DNA from: Limimaricola litoreus
Lineage (GTDB): Bacteria; Pseudomonadota; Alphaproteobacteria; Rhodobacterales; Rhodobacteraceae
Assembly: GCF_024159025.1 (NCBI RefSeq)
Contig: NZ_JAMYXC010000024.1
Location: 1 to 60,004, forward strand
Length of the DNA: 60,004 nucleotides
Reading direction: 5' to 3'
Shown here: piece by piece, positions 10,013 to 18,566 of the stretch
Numbering within the stretch: the stretch's first letter is position 1
Layout: each line of letters starts with the position of its first letter
Notes under the pieces: generated by a model
What the model was told of the DNA's origin: nothing
The model's input: the letters and a program-made list of their open reading frames with translations, nothing else
Database searches by the model: none
Position numbers and translations under genes: made by a program

Positions 10013-10777
10013 ATGCGCGGACTGTCTTGGAGCTGGCATGGGCTCACGCTGGGCATCGGCCTGGGCGGATTCTTCGATGGCATCCTGCTGCACCAGATCC
10101 TGCAATGGCATCATCTTCTCAGCCTTGTCCCGGGTGTCGATGACCTGCGCGCGCAGGTGCTCTGGGACGGGTATTTCCACCTCCTGATGTATGTCCTGGC
10201 CGCCATCGGGCTTTGGGGGCTGTGGCGGTCCCATGTCGCAGGCGCGCGGATCGGGGGGCGGGCGCTGCTGGGGGTGCTGATCGCGGGGTTCGGAACCTGG
10301 CACATCCTGGACAGCGTGCTGTCGCACTGGCTGCTCGGCATCCACCGGATCCGGATCGACAGCGCATATCCCCTCCTTTGGGATCTGCTGTGGTTCGCGG
10401 TCTTCGGCCTGCTGCCTCTGGCCATCGGCTGGGCGCTGTGGCGCCGGGGCGGCGGGGGTGGCGGCATGGGGCTGCAGCGTTCGAGCGCTGCGCTGCTTAT
10501 GATCACCCTTGTCAGCCTCGGGGCGGGCGGCTGGTCGCTGCGCCCGCCGCCGGACCAGCCGTTCACCACCGTGGTGTTCCGGCCCGGTCATGAGGCGGCG
10601 CAGATCGAGGCCGCCCTGTCGAAGCTGTCGGCGCGCCTCGTCTGGGCCGATCCCGGCATGTCCGTCGTGGTGGTGGATGTTCCGGCGGACCGACGCTGGA
10701 GCTTCTACAGGCACGGCGCGCTGCTCGTCAGCGGCACGGGCATGCCCTCGGGGTGCTTCAACTGGAGCACGGCCTAG
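10013..10777 (+). CDS. DUF2243 membrane protein with extra C-terminal domain
   Basis: Protein of 254 residues; the start is fixed by GAGGAG a few bases before ATG 10013. Residues 1-140 match DUF2243: GIGLGGFFDGILLHQILQWHH, then LWDGYFHLLMYVLAAIGLWGLW, FGTWHILDSVLSHWLLGIHRIR and WDLLWFAVFG. There are four hydrophobic segments with conserved His residues (HQ-QWHH, FH, WH, SHW, GIH) that could bind metal or heme. The rest holds one more hydrophobic segment and then about 80 residues (from 'TTVVFRPGHEAAQIEAALSK') forming a soluble domain I do not recognise, probably periplasmic. The function of DUF2243 proteins is unknown. Confidence 0.75.
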   Translation: MRGLSWSWHGLTLGIGLGGFFDGILLHQILQWHHLLSLVPGVDDLRAQVLWDGYFHLLMYVLAAIGLWGLWRSHVAGARIGGRALLGVLIAGFGTWHILDSVLSHWLLGIHRIRIDSAYPLLWDLLWFAVFGLLPLAIGWALWRRGGGGGGMGLQRSSAALLMITLVSLGAGGWSLRPPPDQPFTTVVFRPGHEAAQIEAALSKLSARLVWADPGMSVVVVDVPADRRWSFYRHGALLVSGTGMPSGCFNWSTA

Positions 10778-10930
10778 CGGGAGCGCGAGGCGGGGCTGCG
10801 CGGCGGGTTCAGCGGCCCGGAGGGGCAGCAGACTTGGCCCTCGTCGCGGCCCCGCGCGCTGCTTCGATGGTTGCGCGGCGTGCCGCCGAGGCGCATGAAT
10901 CGATCAGATTCGAAACCGCCGGAAGCCCTC

Positions 10931-12262
10931 ATGACCCATCTCCTTCACCGCTCCACGCGCCTTCAGCCTCGCCGGGCCGTCGCGGCGAGCGGGCTGACCA
11001 TCACCGACAGCGAGGGGCGCGACTACATCGACGCCTGCGGCGGCGCTGCCGTCTCCTGCCTCGGCCACGGGCACCCCGACGTGATCGCCGCCCTGCACGC
11101 GCAGGCCGACAGCATCGCCTATGCCCATACCGGCTTCTTCACCACCGAGGCCGCCGAGCGGCTCGGCGATCGGCTGGTGGCCGACGCGCCGGAGGGGATC
11201 GGGCATGCCTATCTCGTCTCGGGCGGCTCCGAGGCGGTCGAGGCGGCGTTGAAGCTCGCGCGGCAATACGCGACCGAGCGCGGAGAGGAGGGGCGCCGCC
11301 ACGTGATCGCCCGGCGCCAGAGCTATCACGGCAACACGCTCGGCGCTCTGGCTGCGGGCGGCAACGAATGGCGCCGCGCGCAGTTCAGGCCGCTCTTGAT
11401 GGAGACGCATCACATCGCGCCCTGCTTCGCCTACCGCGAACAGCGCGAGGCCGAGAGCGACGCCGATTACGCCGCCCGCGCGGCGGGCGAGCTGGAGACC
11501 AAGATCCGGGAGCTCGGCCCCGAAAGCGTTCTGGCCTTCGTGGCCGAGCCGGTGGTGGGGGCCACGGCAGGGGCGGTGCCGCCGGTGGGCGATTACTTCA
11601 AGCGCATCCGCGAGATCTGCGACCGGCACGGCGTGCTTCTGATCCTCGACGAGGTGATGTGCGGCATGGGCCGGACGGGGACGCTGCATGCCTGCGAGCA
11701 GGAGGGCATATCGCCCGACCTGATGACCGTGGCCAAGGGGCTCGGCGGCGGCTACCAGCCGATCGGCGCGGTGCTGCTGAGCGAGAAGATCTATGACGCG
11801 ATCTCGACCGGCTCGGGCTTCTTCCAGCACGGCCATACCTACATGGGCCACCCGATGGCCGCCGCCGCGGCGCTGGCGGTGCAGGAGGTGATCGCGCGCG
11901 ACGACCTGCTTGCCAATGTACGCGAGATGGGCGCGCATCTGCGCGAGCGGCTGACCGGCGCTTTCGGCAGCCACCCGCATGTCGGCGACATCCGGGGGCG
12001 GGGGCTGTTCCAGGCGATCGAGATGGTCGCGGACCGCGAGAGCAAGGCGCCGTTCGACCCCGCGCAGAAGCTGCACGCCCGGATCAAGGCCGTGGCGATG
12101 GAGGAGGGGCTGATGGTCTATCCCATGGGCGGCACCATCGACGGGGCGCGCGGCGATCACGTGCTTCTGGCTCCGCCCTTCATCGTCGAGCGCGCCGATA
12201 TCGACCGGATCGTCGAACGGCTGGCCCGCGCCGTGGACCGGGCGCTGGGCGAGATCGCATGA
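10931..12262 (+). CDS. Class III (omega-type) aminotransferase, PLP-dependent
   Basis: Protein of 443 residues. PLP-fold landmarks are LVSGGSEAVEAALKLARQY (98-113), SYHGNT (131-136), LLILDEVMCGMGRTG with Asp240, and the Schiff-base lysine K269 in TVAKGLGGGYQPIGA. Length and motifs fit the acetylornithine/GABA/omega-amino-acid class. The substrate is not readable; MHTGFF-type residues near the N-terminus resemble beta-alanine/taurine-pyruvate-type enzymes. The start at 10931 is chosen because homologues begin here and the upstream frame is low-complexity. It overlaps the next gene by ATGA, so the pair is translated together, upstream of the TAXI transporter. Confidence 0.88.
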   Translation: MTHLLHRSTRLQPRRAVAASGLTITDSEGRDYIDACGGAAVSCLGHGHPDVIAALHAQADSIAYAHTGFFTTEAAERLGDRLVADAPEGIGHAYLVSGGSEAVEAALKLARQYATERGEEGRRHVIARRQSYHGNTLGALAAGGNEWRRAQFRPLLMETHHIAPCFAYREQREAESDADYAARAAGELETKIRELGPESVLAFVAEPVVGATAGAVPPVGDYFKRIREICDRHGVLLILDEVMCGMGRTGTLHACEQEGISPDLMTVAKGLGGGYQPIGAVLLSEKIYDAISTGSGFFQHGHTYMGHPMAAAAALAVQEVIARDDLLANVREMGAHLRERLTGAFGSHPHVGDIRGRGLFQAIEMVADRESKAPFDPAQKLHARIKAVAMEEGLMVYPMGGTIDGARGDHVLLAPPFIVERADIDRIVERLARAVDRALGEIA

Positions 12263-12801
12263 GCGGTCTGGCCCCCCTGAGCGACGCCGACTGGCCCGGC
12301 GGCATCGCCGACATGCTGCCCGGCTTTGCCGGACGGCTCGACATCTACCGCGTCATGGCGCATCACCCGCGGCTTTTGCGCGCGTGGTCCGACCTGCGCC
12401 AGCACGTGGTGGTCGACACCACGCTCGGGCCGGAGCGCAGCGAGGTGGTGATCCTGCGCACCGGGCACCGGCACGGCTCGGATTACGAATGGGGCCATCA
12501 CGTCAGCCGCGCGCGCAAGCTCGGCATGGCCGAGGCGCGCATCGCCTCGATCAGGGGGCCGCTCGAGGCGATGACGCCCGAGGATGCCACGCTCGCAGGG
12601 GCGGTGGACGCGCTCTTGCAGGCCTCGCGGCTGTCGCCCGCGCAGCAGGCCGAGGTCGAGGCGCTGGTCGGGCGCGAGGGCATGTTCGACCTGATGGCGA
12701 CGGTGGGGTTCTACACGGTTCTGGCTTTCATCGCCAACAGCGCGGAATTGGCGCTCGACGCCAACATTCGGGCGGAATTGGAGAAAACGCCCGCGCCGTA
12801 A
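12259..12801 (+). CDS. Carboxymuconolactone decarboxylase-family protein
   Basis: Protein of 180 residues whose ATG overlaps the aminotransferase stop (ATGA). The centre matches the CMD/AhpD-like helical fold: YRVMAHHPRLLRAWSDLRQHV, LGPERSEVVILRTGHRHGSDYEWGHHV, ARKLGMAEARIASI. AhpD-type members carry a CxxC thiol pair. None is present here, so this is the cysteine-less sort, close to 4-carboxymuconolactone decarboxylase-like proteins of unknown substrate. Coupling to an aminotransferase suggests a catabolic role, possibly on the transporter's substrate (inference). Confidence 0.85.
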   Translation: MSGLAPLSDADWPGGIADMLPGFAGRLDIYRVMAHHPRLLRAWSDLRQHVVVDTTLGPERSEVVILRTGHRHGSDYEWGHHVSRARKLGMAEARIASIRGPLEAMTPEDATLAGAVDALLQASRLSPAQQAEVEALVGREGMFDLMATVGFYTVLAFIANSAELALDANIRAELEKTPAP

Positions 12802-12802
12802 C

Positions 12803-12827
12803 CTGTTGACAGCGACGGGCTGTTGAC
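12803..12827. repeat. Direct repeat CTGTTGAC x2 upstream of TAXI receptor gene
   Basis: CTGTTGAC occurs at 12803-12810 and again at 12820-12827, spaced 17 bases start to start, immediately after the CMD gene stop. Each contains TTGAC, a -35-like element. It may be a promoter or activator site for the transporter genes. No clear -10 is visible. Confidence 0.3.
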
Positions 12828-12911
12828 TTTCATCGGTGGTGCAGCAGGCTCACGGGAGCCTGATCGCCAAGGCGACCAATGAATATCAAGAGACCTCAAG
12901 GGAGAGAGCCC

Positions 12912-13880
12912 ATGAAACATTATCTCGTCGGAGCCGCGACCGCGCTGACCCTCGCCGCGGGCGGTGCCGCCGCGCAGGACGGCCAGCAGTTCATCTCGAT
13001 CGGCACCGGTGGCGTGACTGGCGTCTACTACCCGACCGGCGGCGCGATCTGCCGCCTCGTGAACCGCGGCCGCGCCGACCACGGCATCCGCTGCGGCGTC
13101 GAGTCGACCGGTGGTTCGGTCTACAACATCAACGCCGTGCGCTCGGGCGAGCTCGAGTTCGGTGTCGCCCAGTCCGACTGGCAGTACCACGCCATCGAGG
13201 GCACCTCGCAGTTCGAGGAGCAGGGCCCGTTCGAGGATCTGCGCGCGGTGTTCTCGGTCCATCCCGAGCCCTTCACCGTCGTGGCGCGTGCCGATGCCGG
13301 CATCGAGACCTTCGAGGATCTCAAGGGCAAGCGCGTCAACGTCGGCAACCCCGGCTCGGGCCAACGCGGCACCATGGAAGTGCTGATGGAGGCCATGGGC
13401 TGGACCATGGACGACTTCCAGCTCACCTCCGAGCTGCAGGCCGCCGAGCAGAGCCAGGCGCTGTGCGACAACAACATCGACGCCATGGTCTACACCGTCG
13501 GCCACCCCTCGGGCTCGATCCAGGAGGCGACCACCGCCTGCGACGCGGTGCTGGTGGAGGTCTCGGGCGAGGCCGTCGACAAGCTGGTCGAGGAAAACCC
13601 CTACTACCGCACCGCCACCATCCCGGGCGGCATGTATCGCGGCAATGACGAGGACACCTCGACCTTCGGCGTCGGCGCGACCTTCGTCTCCTCGGCCAGC
13701 GTGCCCGAGGAGGTCGTCTACGAGACCGTGAAGGCGGTGTTCGAGAACTTCGACCAGTTCAAGAGCCTGCACCCGGCCTTCAGCGTGCTGACCAAGGAGG
13801 AAATGGTCGCCGACGGTCTCTCCGCGCCGCTGCACGCGGGCGCCGAGAAATACTACCGCGAGGCCGGGCTGATCGAGTGA
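12912..13880 (+). CDS. TAXI-family TRAP transporter substrate-binding protein
   Basis: Protein of 322 residues with a signal peptide ([18 protein letters not shown], cut near AAAQD). The mature start [25 protein letters not shown] is the TAXI signature, followed by [34 protein letters not shown] and [26 protein letters not shown] receptors capture small organic acids in the periplasm and deliver them to a TRAP permease with Na+ or H+ symport; ligands are often C4-dicarboxylates or glutamate-like, not predictable here. GGAGAGAG lies just before the ATG at 12912. It is followed by a strong hairpin and then its permease. Confidence 0.95.
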   Translation: MKHYLVGAATALTLAAGGAAAQDGQQFISIGTGGVTGVYYPTGGAICRLVNRGRADHGIRCGVESTGGSVYNINAVRSGELEFGVAQSDWQYHAIEGTSQFEEQGPFEDLRAVFSVHPEPFTVVARADAGIETFEDLKGKRVNVGNPGSGQRGTMEVLMEAMGWTMDDFQLTSELQAAEQSQALCDNNIDAMVYTVGHPSGSIQEATTACDAVLVEVSGEAVDKLVEENPYYRTATIPGGMYRGNDEDTSTFGVGATFVSSASVPEEVVYETVKAVFENFDQFKSLHPAFSVLTKEEMVADGLSAPLHAGAEKYYREAGLIE

Positions 13881-13903
13881 TCGCCCCTCCGCGTTGAACC
13901 ATC

Positions 13904-13934
13904 GGCCGGGGCGCGCAGCGGGCGCGCCCCGGCC
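13904..13934 (+). terminator. Hairpin between TAXI receptor and permease
   Basis: GGCCGGGGCGCGC (13904-13916), loop of five, GCGCGCCCCGGCC (13922-13934): a perfect 13-bp stem without a T-run, 24 bases after the receptor stop. Such structures commonly protect the receptor mRNA 3-prime end or partly attenuate the permease, giving more receptor than permease. Confidence 0.7.
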
Positions 13935-13991
13935 ATTGCCCGTCGCACGAGACGGATCTGACACCGATCACAGCATGAGGGAGCGCGTCCG

Positions 13992-16634
13992 ATGGCCGAC
14001 CAGCGCGAGGACCGGGACGACCGGCAATATTCGGACGATGATCTGCAGGACCTTGTCACCAGTTCGGATTCGGGCGCCCGCGCCCCGGCAAGCCGCGCCA
14101 CGGCGATGCTGATCGCCGGCACGGCGATGGCATGGTCGCTGTTCCAGCTCTGGATCGCGCAGCCGCAGCTGTGGTTCGGCGCCTACCTGCCGGTGCTCAA
14201 TTCCTCGCAGACCCGGCCCATCCACCTGATGTTCGCGATCTTCCTCGCCTTTCTCGCCTATCCGGCGTTCAAGTCGAGCCCGCGCGAGCGCGTGCCCCTG
14301 ATCGACTGGGGCCTCGCCCTGATCGGCGCCTTCTGCGCCTTCTACGTCTTCTGGTTCTCGGATCATCTCGCCATGACCGCCCGCTCGGGCCTGCCGACGC
14401 AGACCCAGGTGATCATCGGCTCGGTCGGCCTCGTGGTGCTGCTCGAAGCCTCGCGCCGCGCGCTGGGGCCGGCGCTGACCGTCGTCGGATCGCTGTTCCT
14501 CGCCTATGCCTATTTCGGCACCGGCTGGCTGATCCCCAACCTGATCGAGCACGAGGGCCTGTCGTTCACCTCGCTGATCAATGCGCAGTGGCTCGACACG
14601 GCGGGCGTCTTCGGCATCCCCTTGGGCGTCTCGACCGCCTTCGTCTTCCTCTTCGTGCTGTTCGGCTCGCTCTTGGACAAGGCAGGGGCCGGCAACTACT
14701 TCATCCAGCTCGCCTTCGCCGGGCTGGGGCATCTGCGCGGCGGCCCGGCCAAGGCCGCCGTCGTCGGCTCGGCCATGACCGGTCTCATCTCCGGCTCCTC
14801 GATCGCCAACGTGGTCACCACCGGCACCTTCACCATTCCGCTGATGAAGCGCGTGGGCTTCTCGCGCGAGCAGGCCGGCGCGGTCGAGGTGGCTTCCTCG
14901 GTCAACGGCCAGATCATGCCCCCCGTCATGGGGGCCGCCGCCTTCCTGATGGTCGAGTTCATCGGCATCTCCTATCTGGAGGTGATCAAGCACGCCTTCA
15001 TCCCGGCAGTGATCTCCTACATCGCGCTGGTCTACATCGTGCATCTCGAGGCGCTGAAGCGCGAGATGCCGGCGCTGGGCGAAAGCAAGAGCTTCGCGGG
15101 CATGATCGTGAAGTTCCTGCTCGGCTTCGCCGTGGCGGGCGCGGCCTTCACCGCGCTGATCTACGGCGTCGAGGCGCTCGAAGGCGCGCTGCCCTCGCTC
15201 GCCGCGCCGCTGATGATGGCGGTGCTGGGGCTGATCTATCTCGGGCTGGTCTGGGTCGCGGCGCAGCGCCCGGACCTGCACATGGACGATCCCTCGGACG
15301 AGGAGATCAGGCTGCCCACCGTGGGCGAGGTCTATGCCACCGGCCTGCATTACGTGCTGCCGATCCTCGTGCTGGTCTGGTTCCTGATGGTCGAGCGGCA
15401 GAGCCCGGCCAAATCGGCCTTCTACGCCACCTGCCTGATGCTGCTCATCATCGTCACCCAGCGCCCGATCAAGGCGCTGTTCCGCGGGCAGGGCGGCCAG
15501 ATCGCCCATGAGTTCGCCGCGGGCTTTCATGACCTGCGTGACGGTCTCGTGGCAGGCGCGCGCAACATGATCGGCATCGGCGTCGCCACCGCCGCCGCCG
15601 GCATCATCGTCGCCACCGTCACCAAGACCCCGATCGGCACCGAGCTTGCGGGCCTCGTGGAGCAGCTTTCGGGCGGGATCCTGATCCTGATGCTGGTCTT
15701 CGTGGGGCTGTTCTCGCTGATCCTCGGCATGGGCCTGCCGACCACCGCGAACTACATCGTGGTCTCGTCGCTGATGGCCTCGGTCGTGGTGAACCTGGGC
15801 GCGCAGGAGGGGCTGATCGTGCCGCTGATCGCGGCGCATCTCTTCGTGTTCTACTTCGGCATCATGGCCGATGTGACGCCACCCGTGGGTCTGGCCTCCT
15901 TCGCCGCCGCCGCCGTCTCCGGCGGCGATCCGATCAAGACCGGCTTCACCGCCTTCTTCTACTCCCTGCGCACCGTGGCGCTGCCCTTCCTGTTCATCTA
16001 CAACCCGGCGCTGATCCTCTACGGCATCGATCTGGGGACATGGTTCGGCATCGGTCAGGCGGTGTTCATCTTCGTGGTGGCGACCTTTGCGATGCTCCTG
16101 TTCGCCGCCGCGACGCAGGGCTATTTCCTCGCGCCCTCGAAGATCCACGAATCCGCCGCCCTCCTGCTCGTGGCCTTCACGCTCTTCGTGCCGGGCTTCT
16201 GGCTCAACCAGCTGCAGAGCCCGTTCCAGAACTACGCCCCCGCGCAGTTCGAGACGGCGGTGGCCGAGGCCGAGCCGGGCGACACGCTCCGCCTCAAGAT
16301 CGAGGGGCCCGACTTCAACTCGGGCCAGATCACCGAGACGACGCTCGTGATGGAGATCGAGGGCGATGGCGGCGCCGCGGAGCGGATCGACGCCTCCGGC
16401 CTGCTGCTGTTCCCCGAGGGCGAGGTGGTGCGGCTCGACGAGCCGATGTTCGGCACGCCCGCGGCGGAGAAGCTCGGCGATTTCGACTTCTACTCGGACA
16501 CGCCGGTGCAGATCTCGCAGGTGCAGGCACCGCGCGAGCGGATCACGAAATACGTATTCTACATCCCGGCGCTGCTGCTTCTGGGCGCGGTGGTGCTCCT
16601 GCAGCGCCGCCGCCAGACCGTCCCCGCCTTCTGA
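13992..16634 (+). CDS. Fused TRAP transporter permease (4TM + 12TM) with C-terminal DUF3394
   Basis: Protein of 880 residues. About 30 cytosolic residues are followed by a DctQ-like four-helix part (about 35-190) and a DctM-like large part (about 190-700) with repeats such as 'GSAMTGLISGSSIANVVTTGTFTIPLMK', 'MPPVMGAAAFLMVE' and 'LGMGLPTTANYIVV'. Residues from about 720 form a DUF3394-like C-terminal domain (APSKIHESAALLLVAFTLFVPGFWLNQ, then a mainly beta extracytoplasmic portion and a final membrane helix ending LQRRRQ). Fused Q-M permeases are the usual partners of TAXI receptors, and the receptor gene is directly upstream. DUF3394's role is unknown; its position suggests a periplasmic domain touching the receptor (inference). 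Confidence 0.94.
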   Translation: MADQREDRDDRQYSDDDLQDLVTSSDSGARAPASRATAMLIAGTAMAWSLFQLWIAQPQLWFGAYLPVLNSSQTRPIHLMFAIFLAFLAYPAFKSSPRERVPLIDWGLALIGAFCAFYVFWFSDHLAMTARSGLPTQTQVIIGSVGLVVLLEASRRALGPALTVVGSLFLAYAYFGTGWLIPNLIEHEGLSFTSLINAQWLDTAGVFGIPLGVSTAFVFLFVLFGSLLDKAGAGNYFIQLAFAGLGHLRGGPAKAAVVGSAMTGLISGSSIANVVTTGTFTIPLMKRVGFSREQAGAVEVASSVNGQIMPPVMGAAAFLMVEFIGISYLEVIKHAFIPAVISYIALVYIVHLEALKREMPALGESKSFAGMIVKFLLGFAVAGAAFTALIYGVEALEGALPSLAAPLMMAVLGLIYLGLVWVAAQRPDLHMDDPSDEEIRLPTVGEVYATGLHYVLPILVLVWFLMVERQSPAKSAFYATCLMLLIIVTQRPIKALFRGQGGQIAHEFAAGFHDLRDGLVAGARNMIGIGVATAAAGIIVATVTKTPIGTELAGLVEQLSGGILILMLVFVGLFSLILGMGLPTTANYIVVSSLMASVVVNLGAQEGLIVPLIAAHLFVFYFGIMADVTPPVGLASFAAAAVSGGDPIKTGFTAFFYSLRTVALPFLFIYNPALILYGIDLGTWFGIGQAVFIFVVATFAMLLFAAATQGYFLAPSKIHESAALLLVAFTLFVPGFWLNQLQSPFQNYAPAQFETAVAEAEPGDTLRLKIEGPDFNSGQITETTLVMEIEGDGGAAERIDASGLLLFPEGEVVRLDEPMFGTPAAEKLGDFDFYSDTPVQISQVQAPRERITKYVFYIPALLLLGAVVLLQRRRQTVPAF

Positions 16635-16714
16635 GGGCGGACGCGGCCGTTGCGCGGGCCTCAGCAGGGGCCTGACCGGGGGCAGGCGCAGCATGGCGCG
16701 GGCAAAGGACTGCG

Positions 16715-16740
16715 AAGGGCCGGACCAGAGTCCGGCCCTT
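16715..16740 (+). terminator. Hairpin after TRAP permease
   Basis: AAGGGCCGGAC (16715-16725), loop CAGA, GTCCGGCCCTT (16730-16740): a perfect 11-bp stem about 80 bases after the permease stop and 55 bases before the YihY-like ATG. The tail GTGCGTTTC is only weakly T-rich. Confidence 0.7.
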
Positions 16741-16794
16741 GTGCGTTTCATGTCACGAGACACCCGGGCGCGCGGACAAGGGAGGGCAAGGGAC

Positions 16795-17844
16795 ATGCGA
16801 GATCCGGAAGGCGAAGCGCCCGGCCCAAGCGGAGAGGCGGCATCGCGGCCCGAGGGCGCGCATCCGGCCGCGCCGGCCAACCCCGAGCAGGCCGGGCAGG
16901 AGCGCGACCGGGGGCGCGAGGCATGGCGACCGCAGCAGATCCAGCCGGCAGGCTGGCGCGACATTTCGCTCAGGGTGGGCAGGAGGATCGGCCGCGATCT
17001 CGTCCCGCTGGTGGCGGCCGGGGTCGCCTTCTTCGGGATGCTGGCGCTGTTTCCCGCGCTTGCGATGCTGGTGTCGCTCGCGGGGCTGTTCTTCGACGCC
17101 GAGCTTGTCCTGCGCGAGCTCGAGACGCTGGAGGGGCTCGCGCCGGCGGAGCCCTTCGCGGTGGTCCGCGACCAGGTGGGCGAGCTCGTAGGCCAGGCCC
17201 CGGGCCAGGCCACGGCGACGGCCTCCATCAGCTTTGTCCTGTCGCTCTTCTGGGCCTCGCGCGGGATCGACAACCTCGTGAGCGGCATCAACATGGCGCA
17301 TGTCGAGAGCGAGACGCGCAACATCATCTCGCGCAACCTCGTGTCGCTGGGCCTGACCGCGGTGCTGACGGCAATGGCGCTTGCCGCGCTGGGGCTGGCC
17401 GTGGCGGTGCCCGCGGCGCTGGAGGCGCTGGGGCTGTCGGGCTCGGCCGACACCATCGTCAGCATGGGCCGCTGGTCGGTGCTGGGGCTGTTGTCGATGC
17501 TGGCGCTCGGGCTGCTCTATCGCTACGCGCCAGCGCGCCGGGCCCCGAGGTGGAGCTGGGTCACGCCGGGCGCGGTCGTCGCCACGGCGCTGTGGCTGGG
17601 CGGCTCGGTGCTGTTCGCGCTCTTCGTGCGCAATTTCGGAAGCTACCAGCCGACCTACGGGGCGCTGGCCGGGGTGGTCATCCTGCTTCTCTACATCTGG
17701 ATGACGGCCTTCGTCGTGCTGCTCGGCGCCTTGCTCAACGCCGAGATGGAGCACCAGTCCCGCCGGGACACGACGCGCGGACGGGTGCGGCCGATGGGCG
17801 AGCGGAACGCCCAGATGGCCGATACGCTCGGGCGAAAACCGTGA
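16795..17844 (+). CDS. YihY/BrkB-family inner-membrane protein
   Basis: Protein of 349 residues. The start at 16795 is preceded by GGGAGGG; ATG 16750 is an alternative 15 codons upstream without a better site. A Pro/Gly-rich cytosolic head (1-50) precedes six hydrophobic segments with YihY motifs: AAGVAFFGMLALFPALAMLVSL, LSLFWASRGIDNLVSGIN, LLYRYAPARR, WVTPGAVVATALWLGGSVLFA, and NFGSYQPTYGALAGVVILLLYIWMTAFVVLLGALLNAE. The family was once annotated as ribonuclease BN by error; bacterial members are integral membrane proteins of uncertain transport or virulence-related role. The gene is convergent with rlpA. Confidence 0.9.
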   Translation: MRDPEGEAPGPSGEAASRPEGAHPAAPANPEQAGQERDRGREAWRPQQIQPAGWRDISLRVGRRIGRDLVPLVAAGVAFFGMLALFPALAMLVSLAGLFFDAELVLRELETLEGLAPAEPFAVVRDQVGELVGQAPGQATATASISFVLSLFWASRGIDNLVSGINMAHVESETRNIISRNLVSLGLTAVLTAMALAALGLAVAVPAALEALGLSGSADTIVSMGRWSVLGLLSMLALGLLYRYAPARRAPRWSWVTPGAVVATALWLGGSVLFALFVRNFGSYQPTYGALAGVVILLLYIWMTAFVVLLGALLNAEMEHQSRRDTTRGRVRPMGERNAQMADTLGRKP

Positions 17845-17866
17845 CCGGCGCAGGAACGTGGTGCAG

Positions 17867-17888
17867 CGGCGGGGGGACGCCCCCGCCG
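17867..17888. terminator. Bidirectional hairpin between yihY-like and rlpA-like genes
   Basis: CGGCGGGGG (17867-17875), loop GACG, CCCCCGCCG (17880-17888), between two convergent stops (17844 and 17908). It can serve both strands as a structured 3-prime end, without a T-run. Confidence 0.5.
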
Positions 17889-17907
17889 TTCGGGCCGGTC
17901 GCGCGGC

Positions 17908-18279
17908 TCAGCCGTTGGCAAGCACTTCGACCGTGACATGCCCGACACCGCTGGCGATCAGGCCGATGTTGCCCGCGGCCCCCTTGGACAGGTCGATGAT
18001 GCGGCCTCCCGCATAGGGCCCGCGATCGTTGATCCGCACCACGACCGACTTGTCGGTGGCCTCGTTGGTGACGCGCACCCGCGTGCCGAAGGGCAGGTCG
18101 GGGTGGGCGGCGGTGAGGCTGTTCATGTCGTAGGTCTCGCCATTGGCGGTCAGCCGCCCGTGGAACCCCGGCCCGTACCACGACGCGGCCCCCTCGAAGG
18201 TCTGGGTCACGCTGTCCGAATGGGCGGTGGCGATCGGCGCCGCCAGCAGGCAGGTCGCGGTCAGCAGGGTGCGGAGCAT
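17908..18279 (-). CDS. RlpA-like septal ring lytic transglycosylase / double-psi beta-barrel protein
   Basis: Protein of 123 residues: signal peptide (MLRTLLTATCLLAAPIATAHS), then an almost minimal RlpA barrel with ASWYGPGFHGRLTANGETYD, LTAAHPDLPFGTRVRVTN and VVVRINDRGPYAGGRIIDLSKGAA. These contain the family's conserved His/Asp residues (AHP, NDRGP). RlpA proteins cleave peptidoglycan glycan strands lacking stem peptides at the septum. This one lacks the SPOR domain that targets longer RlpA proteins. A TTG six codons upstream (18297) has AAGGA at 7 bases and may be the true start, adding residues before the signal peptide. Confidence 0.88.
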   Translation of the reverse strand: MLRTLLTATCLLAAPIATAHSDSVTQTFEGAASWYGPGFHGRLTANGETYDMNSLTAAHPDLPFGTRVRVTNEATDKSVVVRINDRGPYAGGRIIDLSKGAAGNIGLIASGVGHVTVEVLANG

Positions 18280-18566
18280 GGCGTTCGGCTTGATCAAGGG
18301 GACGTCCTTCGATTGTTGTCCTCGTCTGTGCGCCCCATCTGCGCGGCCCGCCGCCGCGATGCAACGGCCGAGGCGGCCCGGTTCCCTCACGGGCGGAAAC
18401 CGGGCGAAGCCCCGCCATTTCGCCCGCCTATCCCGGCGTTCCTCCGCCGAAGACATCAGGTTTCGGCGCTTTTCGGGGCAGGGGGCTTGTAATGAAGGCG
18501 GCGTTGCCGATTTCAGGCGGTCGGTCCGAATGAGGGGCCGGGGGCCTTGCTCGCCAAGGCGCACCG

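Noticed and set aside
13968-17465. 1165-aa open frame antisense to the TRAP permease and YihY-like genes
   Set aside because: It covers two genes with clear homology on the other strand and has repetitive composition, so it is a shadow.
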